From assembly GCA_046302815.1 (NCBI GenBank), contig JBKCHO010000023.1, positions 1 through 47,258 of the forward strand: 47,258 nt of DNA, given 5' to 3'. The translations under genes and the position numbers were made by a program. The notes under the pieces were generated by a model, which saw only the letters and a program-made list of their open reading frames with translations, was not told where the DNA came from and searched no databases. Below are positions 32,405 to 41,144 of the stretch, piece by piece. The DNA is from JALRAP01 sp046302815. GTDB taxonomy: Bacteria; Bacteroidota; Bacteroidia; AKYH767-A; OLB10. Numbering within the stretch: the first letter of the stretch is position 1; each line of letters opens with the position of its first letter.

Positions 32405-33703
32405 TCAAGCCGGGATGAATATGCGAAAAAGAGTGATGTCGTTCGATGATTCCATCGAAATTTGTCCTCCGTGAGCCTTGATAATGTCGTTGCTGATGGA
32501 CAACCCCAGTCCTACCCCTTCCCCAGTAGGCTTGGTAGTGAAAAAGGGTTCGAAAATCTTGGCGGCTGCAGAATCGGGTATTCCAAAGCCGTTGTCTGAA
32601 ATTTCAACGAACAATCCTTTTGGAGCGAGCTTGGTTGCGATTTTAACCGTTGGGGTGTAATCGGCTCCGGAGTTCCTCCAGCGTTTATTGACTTCGTAAA
32701 ACGCATTATTTAGGATATTGATGATCACCTTGGAAATGTCGCGTTTGATGATGACGGCTTTTGGAATGGAGGGGTCGAGGTCTTTTTCGGTGCGGACTGG
32801 GCATCCTGGAGAGTTGTTAGCCGAAGAGTAGCTTACCATGCTTAAGGACTGCTCACAAAGTTCGTTGATGTCGGCTTCTATGCTTTTGCCTTTTCCGGTG
32901 TTGCTGTGCATGATCATCGAGCGGATGATTGATTCGGCTCTTTGACCGTGGAAGAGAATTTTCTCCAAGTTGTTTCGCATCTCGGGGATGCCGGACTTCA
33001 CATCACCGGGGTTCACTTGTGAGAGATCATCGGTCATTTCGAGACATATCTCAGCAAAGTTGTTGACGAAATTCAATGGATTGTGCAGTTCGTGGGCCAC
33101 TCCAGCTGTAAGACTTCCTAGGGAGGCCAATTTCTCCTGCATGATGAGTTGTTGTTGCGATTGCTTGATTCGACGGATGGCTTCCTCCAACTCGGCGTTT
33201 TTGCGCATCAACTCAGCTGTTCGTTCCTCAACTTGTTGTTCCAACTCTTTCTCACGGTTTTTGAGCTGCTCAACCATGAATCGGTTCAGCTTCCTCAGGC
33301 GACGGCTTAAAAACCCGATCAATTCAACCGTCATGCCCGGGAACATGTTGATGACTTCGAACAAATCGTTGCGAAGGATGCTTCCCGTAATGGTGGTAGT
33401 TATGGCTGTAACCGACATGGATCGTGGCTCGCGGTCTAGGATCGACATCTCGCCGAAAAATTCACCCTTGCCCAGTTTAGCCAATAAATGTTCGCGGTCG
33501 TGAATTTTTACATCCCCCGAAATGATGAAATACATGGTTACTCCCTCATCATCCTTGTTGATGATCGTTTGTCCTGGTTGGAAGGTGTCAATCTCCATCC
33601 GTGAGGCCAATTCGCTAACCATCTCAGGCGTCACCCTGCGAAACAGGGTAGAGGCCTCTAAGGTCTTGATTAGCATTTGGTGTAGGGACAGCTCCTCGGA
33701 CAT
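32405..33703 (-). CDS. Sensor histidine kinase with cyclic-nucleotide-binding domain
   Basis: The 432-residue soluble protein has a cNMP-binding domain (about residues 19-135, with FGEMSILDREPRS as the phosphate-binding cassette), a coiled coil (about 140-190), and a HisKA/HATPase core. The phosphoacceptor is H204 in GVAHELHNPLNF; the N box is NILNNAFYEVN, followed by DNGFGIP and GEGVGLGLS. No response regulator is next to it. It has no membrane segment, so the signal is internal. The phosphate-binding Arg of CRP-type domains is present in REPRS. It lies between mlaF and the SLC13 transporter on the same strand. Confidence 0.85.
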   Translation of the reverse strand: MSEELSLHQMLIKTLEASTLFRRVTPEMVSELASRMEIDTFQPGQTIINKDDEGVTMYFIISGDVKIHDREHLLAKLGKGEFFGEMSILDREPRSMSVTAITTTITGSILRNDLFEVINMFPGMTVELIGFLSRRLRKLNRFMVEQLKNREKELEQQVEERTAELMRKNAELEEAIRRIKQSQQQLIMQEKLASLGSLTAGVAHELHNPLNFVNNFAEICLEMTDDLSQVNPGDVKSGIPEMRNNLEKILFHGQRAESIIRSMIMHSNTGKGKSIEADINELCEQSLSMVSYSSANNSPGCPVRTEKDLDPSIPKAVIIKRDISKVIINILNNAFYEVNKRWRNSGADYTPTVKIATKLAPKGLFVEISDNGFGIPDSAAAKIFEPFFTTKPTGEGVGLGLSISNDIIKAHGGQISMESSNDITLFRIFIPA

Positions 33704-33781
33704 GGGAATTGACTGGGTCTATTGAATTGCTTGCGAAAGATAGTAATAAATGCCTGTTATTGCCAACGGCTATTTCAAGGG

Positions 33782-34531
33782 TCAGGATTTTCGCAGATGT
33801 TGCATGATTTTGCCTGCAAAAATGAAACTGTCGAGCTCGGGTACTCCGGAATGGAGGATTTGTTCATTGTTTCCCGACCACCATTTGCGCCCTTTGTGGA
33901 TGAAAAGGATATTTTCCCCCATGGTCATCACCGAATTCATATCGTGGGTATTAATGACCGTAGTGGTTTGGTATTCTTCGGTGAGTTCCATAATAAGCTC
34001 ATCGATGACAATGGAGGTTTTGGGGTCGAGTCCAGAATTGGGCTCGTCGCAATAAAGGTACTTGGGATTCATGGCTATGGCCCGTGCAATGGCCACACGC
34101 TTCTTCATACCTCCGCTGATTTCGGAAGGATAAAGGTTGTTGGAGGAGGGTAGGTTCACCCTTTGTAGACAAAAGTTGGCACGGTCAATCCGTTCTTCGG
34201 GTGACATCTCCGACAGGATCGTGAGTGGAAACATCACATTCTCGAGTACGGTCATACTGTCGAACAAGGCTCCGCCTTGGAAGAGCATGCCTATTTCTCG
34301 GCGAATGGGTTTGCGTCCGTCGAAATCGAGTTGGGAGAAATTGCGGCCATCGTATTCGATGGAGCCACTGTCTACTTCGAAGAGCCCGACCAGGCATTTC
34401 ATCAGCACGGTTTTGCCCGATCCCGATCCACCGATGATGAGGTTGACCTTTCCCTTCTCGAAACGATGAGAGACATTTTCAAGGATTTGTTTTCCTTCGA
34501 AACCTTTCGATATGGACTTCACCTCAATCAT
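33782..34531 (-). CDS. mlaF: ABC transporter ATP-binding protein (MlaF-like)
   Basis: The 249-residue ATPase has Walker A G34-G-S-G-S-G-K-T41, the Q loop in MLFQGGALFDSMTV, the signature SGGMKKRVAIARA and Walker B YLYCDEPNSGLDP. The GALFDSMTV and EISGGMKKR patterns are typical of the Mla/Ttg2A lipid transport ATPase. It would energise phospholipid or sterol-like lipid movement between membranes. Its ATG overlaps the mlaE stop by four bases (ATGA). An MCE-domain protein (MlaD), normally next, is absent here. Confidence 0.9.
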   Translation of the reverse strand: MIEVKSISKGFEGKQILENVSHRFEKGKVNLIIGGSGSGKTVLMKCLVGLFEVDSGSIEYDGRNFSQLDFDGRKPIRREIGMLFQGGALFDSMTVLENVMFPLTILSEMSPEERIDRANFCLQRVNLPSSNNLYPSEISGGMKKRVAIARAIAMNPKYLYCDEPNSGLDPKTSIVIDELIMELTEEYQTTTVINTHDMNSVMTMGENILFIHKGRKWWSGNNEQILHSGVPELDSFIFAGKIMQHLRKS

Positions 34532-35268
34532 GCAAGAATCAATTGGGTTAGGATGTAGTCGAAAATCAGGATCAACACGCTGCTATGAACAACGGCCCGC
34601 GTACTGGCTTGTCCTACTTCCAAAGCTCCTCCCGAAGTGTAGTATCCTTGATAAGTGGAAATGGATGTGATCAGGTAGGCAAACACCACGGTTTTGATCA
34701 TGGCGAATGTGACATTGAAGGGAATAAATTGATATCGAATGCCACGGATGTACTCCGCAGAAGGAATTACACCCGACAATTCTCCGGCCACCCATCCGCC
34801 ACCGATACCAACAAACATGCTGATGAGTACCAGAAAAGGTGTGATGAAAATGGCAGCAATGAGCTTGGGCATAACCAGGTAGCCGGTTGCGTTGATGCCC
34901 ATGATTTCGAGTGCGTCTATCTGCTCCGTTACCCGCATGGTTCCGATTTCGGAGGCCATGCTTGATCCAACCTTGCCTGCAATTACCAGCATGATGATGG
35001 TAGGGGAGAATTCGATGATCATGGAGTCGCGCGCCACCACACCAACCACATACAATGGAACCAACGGGTTAACCAGGTTGTAAACGGTTTGAATGGTAAT
35101 TACGGCACCCATGAAAACCGAAATAAGCGTAACGATTCCCAATGATGATACACCAATGGAAACCATTTCATCCAATATCCTCCGTCGGTAAACAGCGTAT
35201 TTCTCTGGTTTCCTGAAAATGGAAGCCATGAAAAGCCAATATCGTCCTAGGTCAGCAAGAATCCTCAT
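34528..35268 (-). CDS. mlaE: MlaE-family ABC transporter permease
   Basis: The 246-residue protein has five or six membrane segments and the MlaE core: VVARDSMIIEFSPTIIMLVIAGKVGSSMASEIGTMRVTEQIDALE. It forms the membrane part of the Mla lipid transporter with MlaF. Its stop overlaps the mlaF start, so the subunits are made in equal amounts. The first about 40 residues have a basic helix before the membrane part, usual for this family. It is divergent from the small lipoprotein gene. Confidence 0.92.
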   Translation of the reverse strand: MRILADLGRYWLFMASIFRKPEKYAVYRRRILDEMVSIGVSSLGIVTLISVFMGAVITIQTVYNLVNPLVPLYVVGVVARDSMIIEFSPTIIMLVIAGKVGSSMASEIGTMRVTEQIDALEIMGINATGYLVMPKLIAAIFITPFLVLISMFVGIGGGWVAGELSGVIPSAEYIRGIRYQFIPFNVTFAMIKTVVFAYLITSISTYQGYYTSGGALEVGQASTRAVVHSSVLILIFDYILTQLILA

Positions 35269-35271
35269 GCG

Positions 35272-35300
35272 TTGTCGTTCTTCAAAAGTAAGTATATTTG
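35272..35300 (+). promoter_or_regulatory. Promoter of the 38-residue lipoprotein gene
   Basis: TTG (35272-35274) and TATATTTG (35293-35300) are 18 bases apart. The ATG at 35344 is 43 bases after the -7 box. This well-formed promoter supports the short gene that follows. Confidence 0.6.
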
Positions 35301-35343
35301 GTCTTAGGGTTGCCTAACCTGTTTGACCGCATTCCCAATCGTT

Positions 35344-35460
35344 ATGAAAATCAAAAAACTCTTTTTCCTCGGACTAATCTTTTCTATGATAGCTTTTTCC
35401 TTTTCGGGATGCAGTGCCAGCAAAGGAAGAGGTTGTGATTGTCCCTCGTTTGGCCGATGA
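35344..35460 (+). CDS. Small cysteine-rich lipoprotein, 38 residues
   Basis: The frame from ATG at 35344 to TGA at 35458-35460 encodes 38 residues. It has a lipoprotein signal (MKIKKLFFLGLIF, then a hydrophobic stretch) with lipobox FSGC, so Cys23 would be lipidated and only 16 residues would remain. The mature part, CSASKGRGCDCPSFGR, has three Cys in all. It is too short to be found by ordinary gene length cut-offs. A good promoter lies upstream. The rest of the 303-base gap (35461-35571) contains the -7 element of feoA and nothing else I can name. Confidence 0.68.
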   Translation: MKIKKLFFLGLIFSMIAFSFSGCSASKGRGCDCPSFGR

Positions 35461-35522
35461 TCGGTTTCACATAGCCTAAAAACCAGCTCGTGCCAACCAT
35501 GAATTTATTGGGTTGTCTCCAC

Positions 35523-35530
35523 TAACTTTG
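35523..35530 (+). promoter_or_regulatory. Possible -7 element of feoAB
   Basis: TAACTTTG fits TAnnTTTG, 41 bases before the feoA ATG. No TTG at the usual -33 distance, and no clear Fur box was seen by eye. Confidence 0.4.
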
Positions 35531-35571
35531 AGGTCTTTAGTTTGTAATTAATCTAAATAAATAGGTTTCTT

Positions 35572-35811
35572 ATGTCCGTTGAAAGTAATTCATTGTCAAG
35601 CATATCGGTTGGCAAACAGGTTCGAATCAAGTCTTTTTCAGATGATTTGATCGAGTTGAAAATGCTTGAAATGGGCGTAGTTCCTGGTGAATTAGCTGTT
35701 GTTGAACGCATTGCGCCAGCAGGCGATCCGTTGGTTATCCGCGTAAGCGACTCTTTGATTGGAATACGAAAAGCTGAAGCCAGCCAGATTTGGGTTCAAC
35801 AGGAAAATTAA
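35572..35811 (+). CDS. feoA: Ferrous iron transport protein A
   Basis: The 79-residue protein is an SH3-like FeoA domain: SISVGKQVRIKSF, LIELKMLEMGVVPGE, and a closing RVSDSLIGIRKAEASQIWV. FeoA is a cytosolic partner of FeoB in ferrous iron uptake. The stop is 23 bases before the likely feoB start. No iron-responsive operator could be identified by eye. Confidence 0.93.
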   Translation: MSVESNSLSSISVGKQVRIKSFSDDLIELKMLEMGVVPGELAVVERIAPAGDPLVIRVSDSLIGIRKAEASQIWVQQEN

Positions 35812-35834
35812 GAAACCACTTTTTAAAGGCTGCT

Positions 35835-37937
35835 GTGGAAGATAAGGTTATCAAAGTTGCGCTTGCTGGAAACCCCAACGCGGGGAAGTCTACGCTCTTC
35901 AATCGGCTTACGGGACTCAACCAGAAGATTGCCAATTTTCCGGGTGTTACCGTAGAGAAGAAAAGTGGTGATTTCGTTTGTGGCGATAAAAAATTTCAGG
36001 TACTCGATTTACCAGGCACCTACTCACTGTATCCCAAAACTCCAGAAGAATGGATCACCACTGCTGTGCTGTGTGATGAGTTGGATCCCTCATTCCCTGA
36101 TCTTACACTGATCGTAACCGATTCCACCAATATCAAAAGGAGTTTGTTTTTCGCCTCTCAGGTTGCCGACCTGGGTAGGCCCTGTATTTTGATCTTGAAT
36201 ATGGTGGACATGTTGGAGGGGCGTGGTGAGAAGTTGAACCCCGACATCATTTCTCAAAGGCTTCGCATTCCAGTGGTGATGATGAATGCGCGCGACGGAC
36301 AAGGAGTGGAGGAGTTAAAGCAATTGATGTGTGGCGAACTATCAGCGTCCGGTTCGGAATTCAATGCGGTGCCCGAATCCGCAATTGAATTGGTGTCGCT
36401 CATCAAAACAGATTTACCTCATCTAACCGATTACGCGTCGTTTCAAATTATCATGGACCCCGGCGTCAAGGCACCGGTGAAGGAGTCCACCAGGACGAGA
36501 ATCGACCGGCTTAGATCCACCGAAGGTTATTCCTCAGTCAAATTGCAGTCGGCTGAAACCCTTTCGAGATACGAGAAGGTTACCTCCATATTACCCGAGG
36601 TGCTCACCAAATCGCAAGCATCCGGCACCAACCATCAGAAGATCACTCGTAAGTTCGATGATGTTTTGATGCACCCTGTGGGTGGGTACCTTTTCTTCCT
36701 TGCGGTGATGTTCGTGATGTTCCAAGCGGTATTTGCTTGGGCTTCGGCTCCTATGGATCTTATTGATACATTTTTCGCTTGGTTGGGTTCCGAAGTAAGC
36801 CGAGCCATGCCCGATGGCGTCTTACAAAACTTGCTTGTTGATGGTGTGTTGGCCGGTTTGGGCGGAGTGGTAATCTTCATTCCTCAAATAGCATTGCTCT
36901 TCTTTTTCATTTCCGTGTTGGAAGATACAGGCTATATGGCTCGTGTCAGTTTCATCATGGATAGGTTGCTGCGCCGTTATGGTTTGAACGGTCGGTCGGT
37001 CATTCCAATGATCAGCGGTGTGGCTTGTGCGGTGCCTGCGATTCTTTCGGCTAGGACAATTGCCAATCGGAAGGAGCGACTCATCACTATGTTCGTTACT
37101 CCGCTTATGAGCTGCTCGGCGCGACTGCCTGTGTATGCCTTGCTGATAGCTTTGGTTATACCTGACGCATCGGTATTCGGTTTGCTAAACCTGCAAGGAT
37201 TGGTGCTCATGGGATTGTATTTAATTGGTGTTGTAGCGGCACTTGCTTCGGCTTGGGCTATGAAATACATATTAAAGTCGGAGGAGAGATCCTACTTCAT
37301 TATGGAGCTTCCGGTTTATCGCTTGCCAAGGTTCCGCAATGTATTGCAGGTAATACTCGACAAGGTGAAGGTTTTCATCATGGAGGCGGGGAAAGTAATC
37401 GTAGCCATCTCAGTAGTGCTTTGGGCCTTGGCATCTTATGGTCCGGGCGACAGGTTCGATGAAATTGGAACCGAATTGGAACAGGTTGATCCCTCTGACC
37501 ATCGTTATACGGAATTGTCGGCCGAAAAACTGAAGTTGAGTTATGCGGGTCGCATTGGCAGTGCCATCGAGCCAGTGTTGGAGCCTCTTGGCTTTGATTG
37601 GAAAATCGGAATTGCTTTGGTGACAAGTTTTGCCGCCAGGGAAGTATTCGTTGGAACCATGTCAACCATTTACAGCGTAGATGGCGGCGAGGAGGATGTG
37701 ATGACCATACGGGAGAAGATGCGCAACGAGGTAAACCCAGTTACCCTCAAGCCCCGATATGATTTGGCTACGGGCGTAGGTCTAATGCTCTTTTATGCTT
37801 TCGCCTTACAGTGCATGAGTACCTTGGCGGTGATGAAGCGGGAGTCGGGTGGCTGGAAGTGGCCTTTGGTACAATTTCTTTTCATGGGTTTATTAGCATA
37901 TTTTTCAGCTCTGATTGTGCATGTGTCCTTCAGCTAA
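35835..37937 (+). CDS. feoB: Ferrous iron transport protein B
   Basis: The 700-residue protein has a GTPase domain (G1 GNPNAGKS at residues 12-19, G2 around NFPGVTV, G3 D58-L-P-G61, G4 NMVD) and a membrane domain with duplicated Gate motifs (GRSVIPMISGVACAVPAI, and EPVLEPLGFDWKIGIALVTSFAAREVFVG). It moves Fe2+ across the inner membrane. I start at GTG 35835 (VEDKVIKVAL); no in-frame ATG precedes it, and a TTG at 35790 overlaps feoA. FeoC is not seen. Confidence 0.93.
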   Translation: MEDKVIKVALAGNPNAGKSTLFNRLTGLNQKIANFPGVTVEKKSGDFVCGDKKFQVLDLPGTYSLYPKTPEEWITTAVLCDELDPSFPDLTLIVTDSTNIKRSLFFASQVADLGRPCILILNMVDMLEGRGEKLNPDIISQRLRIPVVMMNARDGQGVEELKQLMCGELSASGSEFNAVPESAIELVSLIKTDLPHLTDYASFQIIMDPGVKAPVKESTRTRIDRLRSTEGYSSVKLQSAETLSRYEKVTSILPEVLTKSQASGTNHQKITRKFDDVLMHPVGGYLFFLAVMFVMFQAVFAWASAPMDLIDTFFAWLGSEVSRAMPDGVLQNLLVDGVLAGLGGVVIFIPQIALLFFFISVLEDTGYMARVSFIMDRLLRRYGLNGRSVIPMISGVACAVPAILSARTIANRKERLITMFVTPLMSCSARLPVYALLIALVIPDASVFGLLNLQGLVLMGLYLIGVVAALASAWAMKYILKSEERSYFIMELPVYRLPRFRNVLQVILDKVKVFIMEAGKVIVAISVVLWALASYGPGDRFDEIGTELEQVDPSDHRYTELSAEKLKLSYAGRIGSAIEPVLEPLGFDWKIGIALVTSFAAREVFVGTMSTIYSVDGGEEDVMTIREKMRNEVNPVTLKPRYDLATGVGLMLFYAFALQCMSTLAVMKRESGGWKWPLVQFLFMGLLAYFSALIVHVSFS

Positions 37938-37942
37938 TCAAC

Positions 37943-38587
37943 ATGAACATCTCCGAACTCGAATCATCACTTTTAAAATATGTGCCATCAGGTTCGCTCG
38001 ATACCTGTATTCAATGGATTGTTGACCATCGCATCTCCATGCGCATCACCAAATCGCGCAACAGCAAGTATGGCGATTATCGTCCGCCTGACGGACCTTT
38101 GGGCCATCGCATTTCCGTTAACCACGACCTAAACAAATATGCTTTCCTGATCACCTTCACCCACGAGGTTGCCCATTTGATAACATGGTCCAAGCACAAG
38201 TATCGTGTAGATCCTCATGGAATGGAGTGGAAGTCCAACTTCAAGAAATTAATGACGCCCTTTTTCAGGATGGGGGTTTTCCCCAAAGATCTGGTGGAGG
38301 CCGTTCAAGGGTATCTCGACAACCCGGGTTCGTCGAGTTGTAGCGATTTAAACCTGATGCGTGCGCTTTCGCGATACGACCGCAGAGCTGATGCCTGGAC
38401 TTTGTTGGAGGAATTGGAGCACGACACCCTTTTTCGCACCCGTTCTGGGATGGTTTTTCGGAAGGGACGCAAGATGCGCAAGAATTATTGCTGCATGTGT
38501 GTTAAAACCCGACAGGAGTATACGGTGAATCCAACCACCGAAGTCCAAAAGGTGGATCCTACGGCAGCCCGTAAAACCGGCAAATAA
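37943..38587 (+). CDS. SprT-like zinc protease-domain protein
   Basis: The 214-residue protein has the SprT-like zincin motif H74-E-x-x-H78 (FTHEVAHL) with a third likely ligand H91 in PHGMEWK, and a C-terminal Cys cluster (YCCMC, residues 181-185). SprT domains in eukaryotic Spartan cleave DNA-protein crosslinks; the bacterial role is not known. The ATG at 37943 is chosen; an in-frame extension to 37811 would overlap feoB. It starts 5 bases after the feoB stop, so it may be read through from feoAB. manC follows after one more gene. Confidence 0.82.
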   Translation: MNISELESSLLKYVPSGSLDTCIQWIVDHRISMRITKSRNSKYGDYRPPDGPLGHRISVNHDLNKYAFLITFTHEVAHLITWSKHKYRVDPHGMEWKSNFKKLMTPFFRMGVFPKDLVEAVQGYLDNPGSSSCSDLNLMRALSRYDRRADAWTLLEELEHDTLFRTRSGMVFRKGRKMRKNYCCMCVKTRQEYTVNPTTEVQKVDPTAARKTGK

Positions 38588-38623
38588 GAGTTTATTGGCA
38601 CGCCCTTTTTCTTGCCCAATTCC

Positions 38624-38631
38624 TAAATTTG
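38624..38631 (+). promoter_or_regulatory. Probable -7 element of the aminotransferase gene
   Basis: TAAATTTG lies 43 bases before the ATG at 38675. It shows that the upstream GTG at 38636 would be at the transcription start, so the ATG is preferred. -33 TTG not convincing. Confidence 0.4.
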
Positions 38632-38674
38632 AACAGTGGGAGCGCATCGTCATCCCCATCCAAAAAAAGACCCA

Positions 38675-39958
38675 ATGACCCTTGCCGCAACCTCCCTCGA
38701 CCATACGGTATCGGATATGGCCGAGACCCTGATAGGCTCTGAAATCATCCGACAGGCCAATGAAGTCAATGAAAAGATTCGCAACGGACAGAAAATTTAC
38801 AATCTGACCATTGGCGATTTCGATCCTTCGATTTTCCCCATCCCTTCCCAGTTGACAGAAGCCATCATAGAGGCTTACCGTAAAGGGCATACCAACTATC
38901 CTATGGCCAGCGGTGTGCCTGAGTTGCGGAAATCGGTAAGTGGCTTTATCAAGGAAACTCAACATCTCGAATATGCCCCCGATGATATCCTCATCTCGGG
39001 TGGTTCGCGGCCATTGATTTATGCTGTATTCAAAACACTGATTGACCCCGACGATAAAGTCGTTTTTCCTGTTCCCTCTTGGAACAATAACCACTACTGT
39101 CATTTGTCTGCTGCCCAAGCCATCATGGTGGAAACAACCGCTGAGAGCAATTTCATGCCTGTTGCCGATCAACTTCGTCCTTACATCCGCGAAGCGCGCA
39201 TGCTAGCCTTGTGCAGCCCACTGAACCCAACTGGAACGGTGTTCTCCAAAGAAGCTCTCTCTGATATTTGTCAGATGGTGGTTGATGAAAATAAAAGAAG
39301 AGCGGGCCACGAGAAGCCGTTATACATCATGTATGATCAGGTGTATTCAGTGCTGTGCTTCGGTGGAACGAAGCATTACGATCCGGTGACTCTATTCCCC
39401 GAACTGCGTGATTACACGGTATGCATCGACGGCATGTCGAAGTCGTTCGCAGGCACCGGCATTCGCGTAGGATGGGCTTTCGGTCCTCAGTATATTATCG
39501 GTAAAATGCGTTCCATCCTTTCCCATGTAGGTGCTTGGGCTCCCAAGGCGGAGCAGGTGGCTGCAGCATCTTATCTGTCCAACCACGCAGCGGTGCAAGA
39601 GTTCCTAGGCGGATTTTTAACTGCTATCAACGAACGACTCGTTACTTTCTACAATGGGTTTATGGAATTGAAAAAGGATGGTTATCGTGTGGAAGCCATA
39701 GCCCCGCAGGCGGCCATTTATCTAACGGTTCGATTCGATTTGAAAGGAATGCGTACCAAGGATGGTCATGTTCTTGAGAATAACCACGACATCACTAATT
39801 TTCTTTGCGATGAGGCAGGTGTGGCCATTGTGCCTTTCTCTTCTTTTGGCTCTTCCGTAAACGATACATGGTACCGGGTTTCTGTTGGTGTGGCGAAAAC
39901 AAACGACATCCCGGTAATGCTGGGTCAAATCAGAAAGGCTCTAGAAAGCTTGTCTTAA
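38675..39958 (+). CDS. PLP-dependent class I/II aminotransferase
   Basis: The 427-residue fold-type I enzyme has the PLP lysine K256 in GMSKSFAGTGIRVGW, the LNPTGTVF loop and the phosphate-binding SGGSRP. It resembles aspartate or other amino-acid aminotransferases of the AspC/MalY-like group, but the sequence does not give the substrate. I use the ATG at 38675 (MTLAATSLD); the upstream GTG adds 13 residues rich in His and lies near the transcription start. It is flanked by SprT-like and manC genes, with no obvious functional link. Confidence 0.87.
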   Translation: MTLAATSLDHTVSDMAETLIGSEIIRQANEVNEKIRNGQKIYNLTIGDFDPSIFPIPSQLTEAIIEAYRKGHTNYPMASGVPELRKSVSGFIKETQHLEYAPDDILISGGSRPLIYAVFKTLIDPDDKVVFPVPSWNNNHYCHLSAAQAIMVETTAESNFMPVADQLRPYIREARMLALCSPLNPTGTVFSKEALSDICQMVVDENKRRAGHEKPLYIMYDQVYSVLCFGGTKHYDPVTLFPELRDYTVCIDGMSKSFAGTGIRVGWAFGPQYIIGKMRSILSHVGAWAPKAEQVAAASYLSNHAAVQEFLGGFLTAINERLVTFYNGFMELKKDGYRVEAIAPQAAIYLTVRFDLKGMRTKDGHVLENNHDITNFLCDEAGVAIVPFSSFGSSVNDTWYRVSVGVAKTNDIPVMLGQIRKALESLS

Positions 39959-39975
39959 TTGCTGATTATCAGCTA

Positions 39976-40009
39976 TTTGATCGATTGTCAAAGGTTTTTT
40001 CTACCTTTG
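39976..40009 (+). promoter_or_regulatory. Possible promoter of manC
   Basis: TACCTTTG (40002-40009) is a good -7 element, 49 bases before the ATG. TTTG at 39976-39979 is 22 bases upstream, at the long end of accepted spacing. Confidence 0.5.
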
Positions 40010-40058
40010 CGCAAAATTTCGGCAGGGTTCGTTTTTCGGTCCTACCACAACAATCCCC

Positions 40059-41144
40059 ATGAAGCATAATTACTGCGTTATAATGGCCGGCGGAATCGGT
40101 AGTCGATTTTGGCCCATGAGCCGTAATGCTTACCCCAAGCAGTTTCTCGATATTCTTGGAACAGGTCGTTCCTTGTTGCAGCAAACATATGATCGGTTCA
40201 AAGCCATTTGTCCGGAGGAGCATATATTCGTTGTTACAAACGAGGCGTACACTGAAACGGTAAAGACACAGCTACCTAATTTGGGATACAACCAGATTCT
40301 GTCTGAGCCGCATCGAAAAAACACCGCTCCATGCATTGCATACGCTGCTTACAAAATTGCATCGATGGATCCGGAAGCCCGTATGGTGGTTGCTCCCAGC
40401 GATCATCTCATCACCAACGAAGCAGAGTTTCAGCGGGTGTTATTGCAGGGTTTGGATTTTTCGGCCAACCGCGACAGTCTCATTACCCTGGGCATTCAAC
40501 CTAGTCGTCCCGATACTGGATACGGCTACATTCAATTTGTTGAGGATCCCAGCATTCCCAATAACGAGGTTTACAAGGTGAAAACTTTCACCGAGAAGCC
40601 CGACTTGAACATGGCGCAGTTTTTTCTGCAATCGGGGGAGTTTTTATGGAACGCAGGAATTTTTCTTTGGAATGTATCATCCATTCGCAATGCCATCGCC
40701 AAGCATCTTCCCGAGATGGATGGTTTGTTTGGAGAGGCTGCTACCCGTTTTGGCCAGCCCGATGAATACGAGGCTGTAAAAACAGCATACGAGCAGTGTA
40801 CCAATATCTCCATCGATTTTGGTGTGATGGAAAAGGCCGACAATGTGTATGTCATTTCAGCTGATTTCGGTTGGAGTGATTTGGGAACTTACGGCAGCTT
40901 GTATGAACACATACCGCATGATGGGCATGACAATGCCGTTGTGGGAAAGAATGTGATGCTGTACGACTCCAAAAACTGCATGGTGAATATGCCCAAGGAC
41001 AAGCTGGTGGTTCTTCAGGGTTTGGAAGGCTACATCGTAGTTGAATCTGAAGGCGTGTTGCTGGTATGCAAAAAGCAGGACGAACAACAAATAAGGCAAT
41101 TTGTAAACGATGTGAAGCTCAACAAGGGCGAAAAGTTCGTTTGA
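40059..41144 (+). CDS. manC: Mannose-1-phosphate guanylyltransferase
   Basis: The 361-residue enzyme makes GDP-mannose from mannose-1-phosphate and GTP. The nucleotidyltransferase signature MAGGIGSRFWPMSR is at residues 9-22, with PKQFLDILG next, and the sugar-binding FTEKPDLN region is intact. It has a single catalytic domain and lacks the C-terminal phosphomannose isomerase domain of bifunctional ManC/AlgA proteins. Its TGA abuts the convergent mannosyltransferase stop without a spacer. The mannosyltransferase next door would use its product. Confidence 0.94.
   Translation: MKHNYCVIMAGGIGSRFWPMSRNAYPKQFLDILGTGRSLLQQTYDRFKAICPEEHIFVVTNEAYTETVKTQLPNLGYNQILSEPHRKNTAPCIAYAAYKIASMDPEARMVVAPSDHLITNEAEFQRVLLQGLDFSANRDSLITLGIQPSRPDTGYGYIQFVEDPSIPNNEVYKVKTFTEKPDLNMAQFFLQSGEFLWNAGIFLWNVSSIRNAIAKHLPEMDGLFGEAATRFGQPDEYEAVKTAYEQCTNISIDFGVMEKADNVYVISADFGWSDLGTYGSLYEHIPHDGHDNAVVGKNVMLYDSKNCMVNMPKDKLVVLQGLEGYIVVESEGVLLVCKKQDEQQIRQFVNDVKLNKGEKFV

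Noticed and set aside
35453..35463. Small palindrome CCGAT-G-ATCGG at the end of the 38-residue gene.
   Set aside because: Five-base arms overlapping the stop codon and no T run; not a convincing terminator.
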